Below are positions 26,305 to 35,242 of a stretch of DNA of 64,000 nucleotides, in pieces (position 1 is the first letter of the stretch; each line of letters opens with the position of its first letter). A model generated the notes under the pieces. The model worked only from the letters and a program-made list of their open reading frames with translations, had not been told where the DNA came from and did not search any database. The DNA comes from Limosilactobacillus caviae. Its GTDB lineage: Bacteria > Bacillota > Bacilli > Lactobacillales > Lactobacillaceae. The position numbers and the translations under genes were made by a program. The stretch spans positions 248,001 to 312,000 of the forward strand of contig NZ_BMDS01000002.1 of assembly GCF_014635905.1 (NCBI RefSeq), in the 5' to 3' direction.

Positions 26305-27102
26305 ATGGCAACATTAGAGATAAAAGACCTACACGTTTCAGTTAAGGATGAGGAAAGCAAAAAAGAAAAGGAGATCCTTAAAGGGGTTAACCTTAAGATG
26401 AAGACTGGTGAGATCCATGCGATTATGGGACCGAATGGGACAGGAAAATCGACCCTTTCACAAACAATTATGGGGCACCCCAATTACCATGTTACGCAAG
26501 GAGATATTCTCTTAGATGGTGAAAGTATTGTCGATATGCCTGTTGATGAACGTGCACGAAAAGGCTTGTTCCTCGCTATGCAATATCCGGCTGAAATTCA
26601 GGGGGTTACCAATGCCGAATTTCTCCGTGCAGCGATTAATGCTCGTCGTCCTGAAGATGATCAAATTTCGGTTATGGACTTTATCAAGAAACTCGATAAG
26701 AACCTTGAATTACTTGATATGAATCAATCAATGACTGAGCGTTATCTTAATGAAGGATTTTCTGGTGGTGAAAAGAAGCGAAACGAAATTTTGCAGCTTT
26801 TAATGATTGAGCCTAGTTTTGCCATCTTGGATGAAATTGATTCAGGACTTGATATTGATGCTTTGAAGGTCGTTTCAAAAGGTGTTAATTCAATGCGCGG
26901 CGATAATTTTGGATCATTAATTATTACCCACTATCAGCGCCTATTAAACTATATTGTCCCTGATACTGTTCACGTAATGATGGGTGGCCGAATTGTCAAA
27001 ACCGGTGGACCTGAACTTGCAAAGAAACTTGAAGACGAAGGTTATGCTGGACTACGTGACGAACTAGGCTTAGACATTAAACTTGTAGATGATGAAGACT
27101 AG
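26305..27102 (+). CDS. sufC: Fe-S cluster assembly ATPase SufC
   Basis: A 265-residue ABC-type ATPase of the SUF scaffold complex. Walker A is GPNGTGKST, the signature is NEGFSGGEKKRNEIL, and Walker B is SFAILDEIDSGLDID, followed by ITHYQRLL. It works with SufB and SufD in building clusters. ATG 26305 is preferred because the ATG at 26296 touches the AGGAGG ribosome site. It is the first gene of sufCDSUB, the common Firmicute order. Confidence 0.97.
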   Translation: MATLEIKDLHVSVKDEESKKEKEILKGVNLKMKTGEIHAIMGPNGTGKSTLSQTIMGHPNYHVTQGDILLDGESIVDMPVDERARKGLFLAMQYPAEIQGVTNAEFLRAAINARRPEDDQISVMDFIKKLDKNLELLDMNQSMTERYLNEGFSGGEKKRNEILQLLMIEPSFAILDEIDSGLDIDALKVVSKGVNSMRGDNFGSLIITHYQRLLNYIVPDTVHVMMGGRIVKTGGPELAKKLEDEGYAGLRDELGLDIKLVDDED

Positions 27103-27113
27103 GAGGCAGTTTA

Positions 27114-28403
27114 ATGACAGAATTAAATTCAGCAAAGGAACAAATAATTGCTGCTAGTAAAGAAAATAATGAGTCTCAGCAATTGCTTGATCGCCGCCTG
27201 ACTGCTCGGGATTTGATGGAAAAACTGCAATTACCACGAATGCAGCGTTTTAACTTCCGTAACTGGCCTTTAATACCTGATCATCCGTTAACATGGCTTA
27301 AATCTGACCCGGCCTTGGTTGAAATGCCTGCTTCGGATGATGAAGTGATTAAGGTAACTCAATTTGGGCAAACACTGCTTCATGTTAACTTGCCACAAAC
27401 GTTGAAAGATCAAGGAATTATCCTCACTGATATCTTTACTGCTGCTCGTGAATATCCTGACCTATTTAATAAGTTTTTTATGACTGCAATAAAGCCGGAA
27501 GAAAACTTGTTAACGGCTTATCATCTTGCATATTTAAACTCGGGGTTATTTTTATATATTCCTAAAAATGTTGAAATTAAAAAGCCAATTGAAGCAGAGA
27601 TTATCCAAGACAGTACAAGTAATGAACCACTAATTTCCCATATTTTAGTGATTGCAGATCGTGGCAGTCGGATTAAGTTTATCCAACACCTTACAACAGT
27701 TGGGGATCATGAAAACACAGCTAATATGATGATTGAATTAATGGCTCAGGAAAACAGTGAAATTGACTTTTCTTCTCTCGATGAATTTGGTCCTCATACT
27801 CATACTTACTTTAAGCGCCGAGCTGATATTGGGCGTGACGCGCATGTTGAATGGGCAGTTGGGCTGATGAATAATGGCAATACTGTTGGTGATATGGATT
27901 CTGAGCTTCTTGGCGATGGCGGTTATGCTAATTCAAAGATGATTGCAGTGACGACACGCGATCAAGAAGTTGGTGTTAATAATCGTGTTACTAATCACGG
28001 TCGACATACAACTGGATTAATTAATCAGCGTGGTGTTATCCTTGAAAAATCTGAACTAATTTTTAATGGAATTGGTCAAATTATTCATGGTGCGCATGGA
28101 GCTAAAGCAGACCAGCAAAATCGAGTATTGATTATGTCTGATCAAGCCCGCGGAGACGCCAATCCGATCCTTTTGATTGATGAAAATGATGTTGAAGCTG
28201 GTCATGCTGCTAGTGTTGGTCCAGTTGATCCTCATCAAATGTACTATTTAATGAGTCGTGGAATTCCATGTGCTCAGGCTGAGCGAATGGTTATTCGAGG
28301 ATTCTTGGGTGCCGTTTTAAGTGCAATCCCATCTAAAGATGTACGTAATAAATTAATAACGATTCTCGAAAGGAAGCTCGCTGATGGACAACAATACGAA
28401 TAA
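27114..28403 (+). CDS. sufD: Fe-S cluster assembly protein SufD
   Basis: A 429-residue beta-helix scaffold protein. GRHTTGLINQRGVILEKSE and the C-terminal [26 protein letters not shown] segment are SufB/SufD signatures. It pairs with SufB and SufC. An AGGAGG site precedes ATG 27114, and its last 20 bases overlap sufS. Confidence 0.95.
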   Translation: MTELNSAKEQIIAASKENNESQQLLDRRLTARDLMEKLQLPRMQRFNFRNWPLIPDHPLTWLKSDPALVEMPASDDEVIKVTQFGQTLLHVNLPQTLKDQGIILTDIFTAAREYPDLFNKFFMTAIKPEENLLTAYHLAYLNSGLFLYIPKNVEIKKPIEAEIIQDSTSNEPLISHILVIADRGSRIKFIQHLTTVGDHENTANMMIELMAQENSEIDFSSLDEFGPHTHTYFKRRADIGRDAHVEWAVGLMNNGNTVGDMDSELLGDGGYANSKMIAVTTRDQEVGVNNRVTNHGRHTTGLINQRGVILEKSELIFNGIGQIIHGAHGAKADQQNRVLIMSDQARGDANPILLIDENDVEAGHAASVGPVDPHQMYYLMSRGIPCAQAERMVIRGFLGAVLSAIPSKDVRNKLITILERKLADGQQYE

Positions 28404-29622
28404 TTACTTAGCAGATTTTCCGGCACTGGACCAGCAAGTTAATGATGAACGTCTGGCGTATCTTGATAATGCGGCAACTGTTCAACGTCCCCGACAAGTG
28501 ATTAAGGCGTTAACCGACTTTTACGAGCAAGATAATGCAAATGTGCATCGCGGGGTTCATACATTAGCGGAAAGAGCTACTAAGGACTACGAAGAAGCGC
28601 GAAAAAAGGTTCAGCAATTTATTAATGCGCAGAGTTCTGATGAAATAATTTTTACTAAGGGATGTACTGATGGGTTAAACTTGGTTGCATCAACCTATGG
28701 AGAGCAAAATATTCAATCTGGTGATGAGATTGTAATTTCAATAATGGAACATCACAGTAATTTAATCCCTTGGCAGCAATTAGCTAAACGAAAGAATGCT
28801 ATTTTAAAGTATATTGAGTTAACTCCAGATGGGGAGCTTGATCTTACAGATGCCAAAAATAAAATTACTGATAAAACAAAAATTGTCGCTGTTACTCATG
28901 CAAGTAATGTACTGGGGACAGTTACACCATTGAAAGAATTAGCTGCGATTGCGCACCAGCATGGGGCTATTATTGTCGGTGACGGAGCACAAGCTGTTCC
29001 ACATATGGCGATCGATGTGACAGACCTTGATGTTGATTTCTATGCTTTTTCTGGTCATAAAATGATGAGTCCAATGGGGATTGGTGTTTTATATGGCAAA
29101 GCATCATTACTCCGAGAAATGCCCCCGTATCAATTTGGCGGTGAAATGATTAATGATGTTCACCGTGATCAAAGTACGTGGGCAGATATCCCGTTTAAAT
29201 TTGAAGCGGGGACGCAAAATATTGCTGGTGCAGTCGGCTTAGGTGCAGCAATCGACTACTTAAACAATATTGGAATGGATAATGTTCAGAAAAAGGAGCA
29301 GGAACTGGTTGATTACGTGCTCCCACAATTAATTGCTATTCCAGATGTTCAAGTTTACGGACCACAATCACCAGCAAAACATACAGGTGTAATCGCATTT
29401 AATATTAACGGGTTACACCCGCACGATGTTGCAACGGCTCTAGATATGGATGGTGTTGCTGTACGTGCTGGTCATCATTGTGCCCAGCCATTAATGGAAG
29501 ATTTAGGCGTAACTGCTACAGCACGTGCTAGTTTTTATTTCTACAATACTAAAAACGATGCAGATCAACTAATAAAGGCAATCAAGGAAACAAAGGAGTT
29601 CTTTAACATTGGGACTATCTAA
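28384..29622 (+). CDS. sufS: Cysteine desulfurase SufS
   Basis: A 412-residue PLP enzyme that takes sulfur from cysteine as a persulfide. The N-terminal YLDNAATVQRP, SGHK (223-226, with PLP Lys226) and RAGHHCAQP (361-369, with catalytic Cys366) are all present. Group II (SufS) length and loop. It hands sulfur to SufU, encoded next. The start lies inside sufD behind AAAGGAAG. Confidence 0.97.
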   Translation: MDNNTNNYLADFPALDQQVNDERLAYLDNAATVQRPRQVIKALTDFYEQDNANVHRGVHTLAERATKDYEEARKKVQQFINAQSSDEIIFTKGCTDGLNLVASTYGEQNIQSGDEIVISIMEHHSNLIPWQQLAKRKNAILKYIELTPDGELDLTDAKNKITDKTKIVAVTHASNVLGTVTPLKELAAIAHQHGAIIVGDGAQAVPHMAIDVTDLDVDFYAFSGHKMMSPMGIGVLYGKASLLREMPPYQFGGEMINDVHRDQSTWADIPFKFEAGTQNIAGAVGLGAAIDYLNNIGMDNVQKKEQELVDYVLPQLIAIPDVQVYGPQSPAKHTGVIAFNINGLHPHDVATALDMDGVAVRAGHHCAQPLMEDLGVTATARASFYFYNTKNDADQLIKAIKETKEFFNIGTI

Positions 29623-30070
29623 GTTAAATGGTTTATATCGTGAAGTGATTCTCGACTATGCTAACCATCCACATAATAAAGGGGAGTTAGCAACAACGAC
29701 AAATGCAATGACTCTTCATAATCCGACATGTGGTGATACAATCAATCTCCAAGTCGAAGTTGAAGACAATAAGATAAAGGACATTGCTTATACTGGTGAT
29801 GGTTGTACGATTAGTCAGGCTTCTGCCAGTATGATGACTGATGCGGTAAAGGGGAAAACAACTGATGAAGCTTTGGCAATGGCAAAAACTTTTTCAGATA
29901 TGGCAATTGGAAAAGAGCATTCGGCAGCGGACTTATCTCAATTAGGAGATGCTCAAATCCTGACAAGCATCATGGAATTCCCCGCAAGAATTAAATGCGC
30001 TACGTTATCGTGGTGGGCATTGCAACGAGCTTTATTAAAAGATAGCGAGGAGGAAGAAAATAATGAGTAA
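29609..30070 (+). CDS. sufU: Fe-S cluster assembly sulfur transfer protein SufU
   Basis: A 153-residue SufU with the three zinc/sulfur-accepting Cys: C41 (NPTCGD), C66 (GDGCTIS) and C130 (RIKCATL). It also has the [14 protein letters not shown] insertion before the third Cys that separates SufU from IscU. The start is TTG 29609, overlapping sufS by 14 bases, with AAAGGAG ten bases upstream. It overlaps sufB by eight bases. Confidence 0.93.
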   Translation: MGLSKLNGLYREVILDYANHPHNKGELATTTNAMTLHNPTCGDTINLQVEVEDNKIKDIAYTGDGCTISQASASMMTDAVKGKTTDEALAMAKTFSDMAIGKEHSAADLSQLGDAQILTSIMEFPARIKCATLSWWALQRALLKDSEEEENNE

Positions 30071-31472
30071 TGACGCGGCCAGTATCATAAATAATAATGA
30101 CCAGTATGAATACGGTTTTCATGATGATGTAAAACCCGAGTATTCGACTGGAAGAGGGTTAACAGAAGAAACCGTTCGGCAAATTTCAGCAGCAAAGCAT
30201 GAGCCACAGTGGATGCTTGATTACCGCTTAAAAGCGTATGAAATTTATAAAAAGTTGCCAATGCCTAAGTTTGGTCCTGATTTGTCAGAACTAGACCTTA
30301 AAAACATGCTTTACTATCAAAAAATGACAGATAAAAAGTTTCGGGATTGGGAAGACGTTCCGGAAGATTTGAAACGAACCTTTGACAGATTAGGTGTTCC
30401 GGAAGCAGAGCGAAAATATCTTGCTGGGTCATCTGCTCAATATGAATCGGAAGTTGTTTATCACAACATGAAAAATGAGTTTGAGAAGCTAGGGATTATC
30501 TTTACTGATACTGATACGGCATTAAAAGAATATCCTGAACTATTTAAGAAATGGTTTGGTAAGCTAGTTCAACCAACCGATAATAAATTTGCTGCCTTAA
30601 ATGCGGCCGTTTGGTCAGGCGGGTCCTTCATTTATGTACCAAAAGGGGTTAAAACAAAGACCCCAATTCAATCTTATTTCCGTTTAAATGCTGAAAATTC
30701 TGGTCAGTTTGAACGGACACTGATTATTGTTGATGAAGGAGCAAGTGTTGATTATGTAGAAGGGTGTACAGCCCCTAATTACTCATCAGATAGCCTTCAC
30801 GCTGCGGTTGTTGAGGTAAATGTATGTAAAGATGCCTATTGTCGGTATACTACAATCCAAAACTGGTCTGATAATGTCTATAGTCTTGAAACAAAGCGGG
30901 CTGCTGCTGCTGAAAATGCAACGATGGAATGGGTTGATGGTAACCTTGGTTCAAAGGTGACAATGAAATACCCAAGTGTCTACCTTAATGGTGAAGGTGC
31001 TCGTGGAACGATGCTGTCTATTGCAGTTGCAAGTAATGGTATTCACCAGGATTCAGGAGCACGGATGATTCATAATGCAAAGAATACTTCTAGCTCAATC
31101 GTTTCAAAGTCGATTGCTAAAACTGGCGGTTCGACTGATTACCGTGGAACGGTGCGCTTTGGCAAGCATTCTGATGGTTCAAAAGCCCATGTTGAATGTG
31201 ACACGATTATTATGGATGACCAGTCATCCTCTGATACAATTCCGTATAATGAGATTGATAATGCACATGTAGCCATGGAGCATGAAGCAAAAGTATCTAA
31301 AATTTCAGAAGAACAGCTTTATTACCTGATGAGTCGGGGTATTTCTGAAGCAAAAGCAACTGAAATGATTATTATGGGCTTTGTTGAGCCGTTTACTAAG
31401 CAACTGCCGATGGAATATGCAGTTGAATTGAACCGCTTGATTAGTTTTGAAATGGAAGGTTCAATTGGTTAA
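30063..31472 (+). CDS. sufB: Fe-S cluster assembly protein SufB
   Basis: A 469-residue scaffold protein. Landmarks are [70 protein letters not shown] and EDQ-like [12 protein letters not shown]. It is the core of the SufBCD complex. The start ATG 30063 lies inside sufU behind AGGAGG. Confidence 0.97.
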   Translation: MSNDAASIINNNDQYEYGFHDDVKPEYSTGRGLTEETVRQISAAKHEPQWMLDYRLKAYEIYKKLPMPKFGPDLSELDLKNMLYYQKMTDKKFRDWEDVPEDLKRTFDRLGVPEAERKYLAGSSAQYESEVVYHNMKNEFEKLGIIFTDTDTALKEYPELFKKWFGKLVQPTDNKFAALNAAVWSGGSFIYVPKGVKTKTPIQSYFRLNAENSGQFERTLIIVDEGASVDYVEGCTAPNYSSDSLHAAVVEVNVCKDAYCRYTTIQNWSDNVYSLETKRAAAAENATMEWVDGNLGSKVTMKYPSVYLNGEGARGTMLSIAVASNGIHQDSGARMIHNAKNTSSSIVSKSIAKTGGSTDYRGTVRFGKHSDGSKAHVECDTIIMDDQSSSDTIPYNEIDNAHVAMEHEAKVSKISEEQLYYLMSRGISEAKATEMIIMGFVEPFTKQLPMEYAVELNRLISFEMEGSIG

Positions 31473-31527
31473 TATGTGTTTTTGATTATGGCAATTGAAC
31501 TAACAAATAAAGTTGGGAGGAACGTTT

Positions 31528-31860
31528 ATGGCTGACGAAAAAGAAACTCCTTTTTCCCCCATTGAAAACAAAGTAATGGACGCCCTTGAAGAAGTTATTG
31601 ATCCTGAACTAGGGATTGACCTTGTTAATTTAGGACTTATTTATGATGTTAAAGTTGATGAGAGTGGGGAATGTACTGTTACCATGACATTAACTACAAT
31701 GGGATGTCCATTAGGTGATATCTTGAACCGTGACATCACTAAGGCAGTTACTTCTGTTGAGGGAGTAAACAAGTGCAATATTAACTTAGTCTGGGAACCG
31801 GTTTGGGATTTGTCAAGGATGAGCAGGTTTGCTAAAATTGCTTTAGGCATTCACGGTTAA
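31528..31860 (+). CDS. DUF59/MIP18 family metal-sulfur cluster assembly factor (SufT-like)
   Basis: A 110-residue protein. EEVIDPELGIDLVNLGLIYDV and TLTTMGCPLGD with its conserved Cys identify DUF59. WEPVWDLSRMSRFAK closes the domain. Members assist Fe-S maturation. Its place 55 bases after sufB supports such a role. ATG 31528 is taken, since the upstream TTG overlaps the GGGAGG ribosome site. Confidence 0.9.
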   Translation: MADEKETPFSPIENKVMDALEEVIDPELGIDLVNLGLIYDVKVDESGECTVTMTLTTMGCPLGDILNRDITKAVTSVEGVNKCNINLVWEPVWDLSRMSRFAKIALGIHG

Positions 31861-31879
31861 AGATCAATAGGGGGCAAAC

Positions 31880-32770
31880 ATGGATATTAAGCGCTTTGTT
31901 CATCAACGAAAAAGACTTGGCTATTCACAGGTGGCTTTAAGCAAGGGAATTTGTACGCAATCAACCCTAAGCAAGTTTGAAAATAATGGCCAAATACCAT
32001 CACTTTCAATTCTTGAACAGCTTTGTGACCGGCTTGGCTTAACAATTGATGATTTAAATAAAAATAATACATCGTCTATTCGCTATATTCGTAATCTTCT
32101 TGATGAGATTGAATTAGCCTTAATGATCGAACAATTTCCGCAAGCAGTAAGTAAGTTAAAGAAGGTTCAGTTAGCGGACTTAAAATCCCCGCAAGATAAG
32201 ATGCAGTATTATTACGTAAAGGGAATGATATATACTCTTACTAATAATAATGCGTCGACTAGCCTATTTAATTTTACTAAGATCCTTGATGAGCTAGATG
32301 AACAGCATCGAACTATCTATTCACCATTGGCTTATCTTGGCTCAGGAATCCTTTATGCGCGGCAGAATTCAATGGAACATGCCGATTTCTTCTTTTCAAA
32401 GGTAATATCGTACTTACGTTCAAAAGCAGATGAAGATTTAGCTGGTGCTGAGCGGAATTATTACTTGCGAATTGTAACAATGATGTATTATGCTGCAGAA
32501 TACCATGCCCTTAATAAACGATTAGCTGTTAGCAATCGGGTGCTCGAAACGACAACTAAAATTTGTGCAGGTAATCACGTCACGTACTTCTTGCCACGAA
32601 TTAAATTGTTAGAGGCCAATAATGCAATTGAACTGGGCGAAAGTTCTGACAAGGTTCGGCGGTTACTAACAGAAGCAGAGGTCTTTGCTCGTTTCAATTC
32701 AAATAATGTAGTTGAAGTTCAGGTAGCGGCGTTATTAAATAATCTTGATAAGACGATTAGCAACAAATAA
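31880..32770 (+). CDS. XRE-type regulator with C-terminal TPR-like helices (RNPP/Rgg-like)
   Basis: A 296-residue protein. The N-terminal helix-turn-helix (residues 5-60; LGYSQVALSKGICTQSTLSKFEN) is followed by an all-helical region with tetratricopeptide-like pairs (AVSKLKKVQLADLKSPQDKMQYYYVKG and others). This is the architecture of peptide-sensing regulators of the RNPP superfamily. No small peptide gene is seen beside it, so sensing is only inferred. It starts 19 bases after the DUF59 gene and may be co-transcribed with suf. Confidence 0.82.
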   Translation: MDIKRFVHQRKRLGYSQVALSKGICTQSTLSKFENNGQIPSLSILEQLCDRLGLTIDDLNKNNTSSIRYIRNLLDEIELALMIEQFPQAVSKLKKVQLADLKSPQDKMQYYYVKGMIYTLTNNNASTSLFNFTKILDELDEQHRTIYSPLAYLGSGILYARQNSMEHADFFFSKVISYLRSKADEDLAGAERNYYLRIVTMMYYAAEYHALNKRLAVSNRVLETTTKICAGNHVTYFLPRIKLLEANNAIELGESSDKVRRLLTEAEVFARFNSNNVVEVQVAALLNNLDKTISNK

Positions 32771-32782
32771 TTATAAAATCCA

Positions 32783-32818
32783 AAAGGGAAGAAACTAGAA
32801 TTATAGCTTCTTCCCTTT
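32783..32818. terminator. Bidirectional terminator
   Basis: AAAGGGAAGAA (32783-32793) and TTCTTCCCTTT (32808-32818) are perfect complements between convergent genes. Confidence 0.8.
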
Positions 32819-32825
32819 ACTTATA

Positions 32826-33479
32826 TTATAAGTCTACTAAATTGTGATGAACGGCATAATGGAGCAACTGGGCGTGCGAACTAAGATTAAGCTTTTGCAT
32901 GATATTAGCCTTATGTGCCTCAACTGTTTTGGGTGAAATAAATAATTTAGTTGAAATCTCTTTATTTGTATAACCTAAAACAATAAAGGGTAAAACCTCG
33001 CGTTCACGTTTTGAAAGTGTAACATACTTGTCTAAATTTAATTGGGTAGGGCCGCCTTTGATAACTAACAGGTCTTCTTTCGTTACCATGATATTATTAT
33101 CTAGGTATTTCTCACCCTTAGCAATCCGCTTCAGACCATCAACAAGTTCGATTACAGCAGAACTTTTTAGTACATAACCCATTGCACCATTATAGATTGC
33201 CTGATTAATATATTTTGGTTCGCTTTGCCGTGAGAAAATCATGATTTTAATATTTGGAAATCGTTCATGGATCCGTTTTACAGTAATTAAGCCATTCTCG
33301 CCAGGAGGCATCGATAATTCCATGATGATTATGTCAATATCTCCTTGCTCTATTCGCATTGAGACATCAATCCCGGATGACTTTTCACTTATTACTTTAA
33401 AATCATCTTGTTGGTCAATGAGATTTTTTACGCCCATTCGTACAATTGGATGATTATCTGCAACAAGTACTTTATACAT
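32826..33479 (-). CDS. Orphan NarL/LuxR-type response regulator with altered phosphorylation site
   Basis: A 217-residue protein. The receiver domain spans about 1-120 and a C-terminal LuxR helix-turn-helix (LSKREREVLPFIVLGYTNKEISTKLFISPKTVEAH) follows. In the receiver the usual phosphoacceptor Asp is Glu54 (IIIMELSMPPGENG) and the second acidic-pocket residue is Asn9 (ADNHP); the Lys (YVLKSS) is kept. Glu can mimic phosphorylation, so it may act without a kinase; none is encoded nearby. ATG 33479 is preferred to the TTG at 33497, as GTGGG stands eight bases before it. Confidence 0.88.
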   Translation of the reverse strand: MYKVLVADNHPIVRMGVKNLIDQQDDFKVISEKSSGIDVSMRIEQGDIDIIIMELSMPPGENGLITVKRIHERFPNIKIMIFSRQSEPKYINQAIYNGAMGYVLKSSAVIELVDGLKRIAKGEKYLDNNIMVTKEDLLVIKGGPTQLNLDKYVTLSKREREVLPFIVLGYTNKEISTKLFISPKTVEAHKANIMQKLNLSSHAQLLHYAVHHNLVDL

Positions 33480-33996
33480 CGTAAAGCCCACTTTCAATTT
33501 AAAAATAGTTACCCCCTACAAAAGCTATTATAAAGTTATAGCAATTAAATTACCACTAGCTAAAAGCTATTTGAAATAGTTTTAGTAAACGGCTGGAATA
33601 ATTATGAAAATTTATTGCAGAAAATCACTAATGCTGTAAAATAAAAGAGGATCATTGATGACATGACAACACCAATGGTCCACAGTAGAAGTATGTTGGC
33701 GAAAGTGATTGCAGAATCACCTTCGCCCTTTATTATAACAATTTTTTATAGTAATGTAATTAAGATTTTTCTTTTGAGTATAAATTATTTTATAAAATTA
33801 AAGAAATTAGTTAACGGCTGCTTGTTTTGACTTGCCAAGCGAGAAATAAGTTCAGAATATAAAAATTTTTAATTACGAAACGGTAATATCAATGAAAGAA
33901 ATAATAACAATAATCTAATAATTGGTGCATTTACTAACCTTTTGAATTAGAATATAATTATTAGCTATTCTTGAATCATGGAAAGGTGAATTATTA
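33480..33996. other. Long intergenic region with a possible small RNA
   Basis: About 500 AT-rich bases with no convincing protein gene. A promoter-like pair and a GC-rich hairpin (33615-33727) are listed separately. The last 30 bases carry the ribosome site of the next gene. Confidence 0.5.
33615..33735 (+). ncRNA. Candidate small RNA with its own promoter and terminator
   Basis: TTGCAG (33615-33620) and TAAAAT (33637-33642) with 16-base spacing could start a transcript near 33649. GGCGAAAGTGATT (33698-33710) pairs with AATCACCTTCGCC (33715-33727) with one mismatch, followed by a weak T tail. The predicted RNA is about 85 bases. It could also be the remains of a short gene; no RNA family is recognised. 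Confidence 0.3.
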
Positions 33997-34233
33997 ATGG
34001 CAGAAAAAACATTTACAACAACCGAACTTGCTAAGTTCGATGGTCGAAATGGACATCCTGCATACGTTGCAGTTAAGGGCATTGTTTATGATGTCTCTAA
34101 CGTACCTGTATGGAAGAATGGCAAACACCATGGAAACCTTGCTGGTCGTGATCTAACTTCCGCGATGCCACGCTCGATTCACATGGAATCAGTATTAAAA
34201 GACATCCCTGTTGTTGGAAAACTCGTTGACTAG
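33997..34233 (+). CDS. Small cytochrome b5-like heme/steroid-binding protein
   Basis: A 78-residue single-domain protein. TTTELAKFDGRNGHPAYVAVKGIVYDVSNVPVW and GNLAGRDLTSAMPRSIH fit the cytochrome b5-like fold of the small bacterial type. The classical HPGG heme-ligand motif is absent (KHHGNLAG instead), so heme binding is uncertain. It has no membrane anchor and probably acts in the cytoplasm. GAAAGGTGA lies before the start; a terminator follows. Confidence 0.85.
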   Translation: MAEKTFTTTELAKFDGRNGHPAYVAVKGIVYDVSNVPVWKNGKHHGNLAGRDLTSAMPRSIHMESVLKDIPVVGKLVD

Positions 34234-34245
34234 GAATAACTATGT

Positions 34246-34285
34246 AAAAAGCTGAGATTACATTTTTTTGTAACCCCAGCTTTTT
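34246..34285. terminator. Bidirectional terminator
   Basis: AAAAAGCTG (34246-34254) pairs with CAGCTTTTT (34277-34285), with an inner ATTACA/TGTAA pairing, between convergent genes. Confidence 0.75.
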
Positions 34286-34289
34286 ATTA

Positions 34290-35108
34290 TTAAATTGCAA
34301 CCTTAAAATAATCCCGCAAGTACTTTGCCAGTCCATTATGGTCATTATCAATTGGCGTAACATCATTAGCGATTTTCTTGAGTTCAGGGATAGCATTGTT
34401 CATAGCAACACCACGTCCAGCAGCATCAAGCATCTCAAAGTCGTTGTGTTCATCACCAAATGCAATAATGTTTTGACGATCGATTTGATATTGTTCTGCA
34501 ATATAAAACATGCCCGATTCTTTATGAGTCCCACGATGAATTAATTCTAAAATATTGTAGGGGCCACCCCAAACTCGCGGCTCAACAAAGTCACCGTATT
34601 TTTCGTTAACTGCTTTAATAATCTCTTCTTCATGCTCAGGCTGGTATTGGATTGTTAGAGCAATAGGGTTACTTGTTAAGTTAGCCGAGTTTAATAACTG
34701 GTCCTTTCTTAGTTTATTCGGTAAAAATTCAGGGAGATCATTGCTTGCCTGGTTCGCCCAAACATGATATTTATTTTCAACGGTGATTGTATTAATACCA
34801 AGTTCCTGGCGGTTAGCAAGGAGGTCAAGGGCCAGTTCCCTTGTTAATTCAATATCATATTCTTTATCCCAGTGTTCATGCGGGATGTGAGTGAGCGCGC
34901 CGTTAAAGTTAACCATTGGCGTTTTGATTCCGATTTGATCATAAATATGTTGAGCGATTCGGTATGGCCGCCCGGTAATGATACTAACGATATGACCTTC
35001 ACGTGCTAGGGCGCGAAGAGTTACGATTGTTTCATTAGTTAATTTAGACTGATTATTTAAGGTTGTACCATCAAGATCAAGGGCTATTAAATGTTGATCC
35101 ATTGCCAT
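34290..35108 (-). CDS. Cof-type HAD-IIB family phosphatase
   Basis: A 272-residue hydrolase. ALDLDGTTLNNQSK is motif I with the nucleophile Asp, SIITGRPY is motif II, and IIAFGDEHNDFEMLDAAG is motif IV; a Cof-type cap lies between. Such enzymes dephosphorylate sugar phosphates or flavin nucleotides; the substrate cannot be told. ATG 35108 is chosen as the protein starts eight residues before the motif I strand; the upstream frame has no ribosome site. Confidence 0.9.
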   Translation of the reverse strand: MAMDQHLIALDLDGTTLNNQSKLTNETIVTLRALAREGHIVSIITGRPYRIAQHIYDQIGIKTPMVNFNGALTHIPHEHWDKEYDIELTRELALDLLANRQELGINTITVENKYHVWANQASNDLPEFLPNKLRKDQLLNSANLTSNPIALTIQYQPEHEEEIIKAVNEKYGDFVEPRVWGGPYNILELIHRGTHKESGMFYIAEQYQIDRQNIIAFGDEHNDFEMLDAAGRGVAMNNAIPELKKIANDVTPIDNDHNGLAKYLRDYFKVAI

Positions 35109-35242
35109 ATCACTTCTCTTTCCATAAAATATACAATTATAATATTTTATACAAAAAGTTAGCGCTTTGCCAAGCATTTTGGCTCAAAAAATAACAAAAT
35201 AAGTTACAATAAAGACACTAAGATATAGAGGAGCGAAATAAC

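Noticed and set aside
33687-33830. Possible small protein starting MVHSRSMLAK inside the small RNA candidate, considered as a type I toxin
   Set aside because: It has no ribosome site, would be coded across a strong GC-rich hairpin, and shows no Fst- or holin-like pattern.
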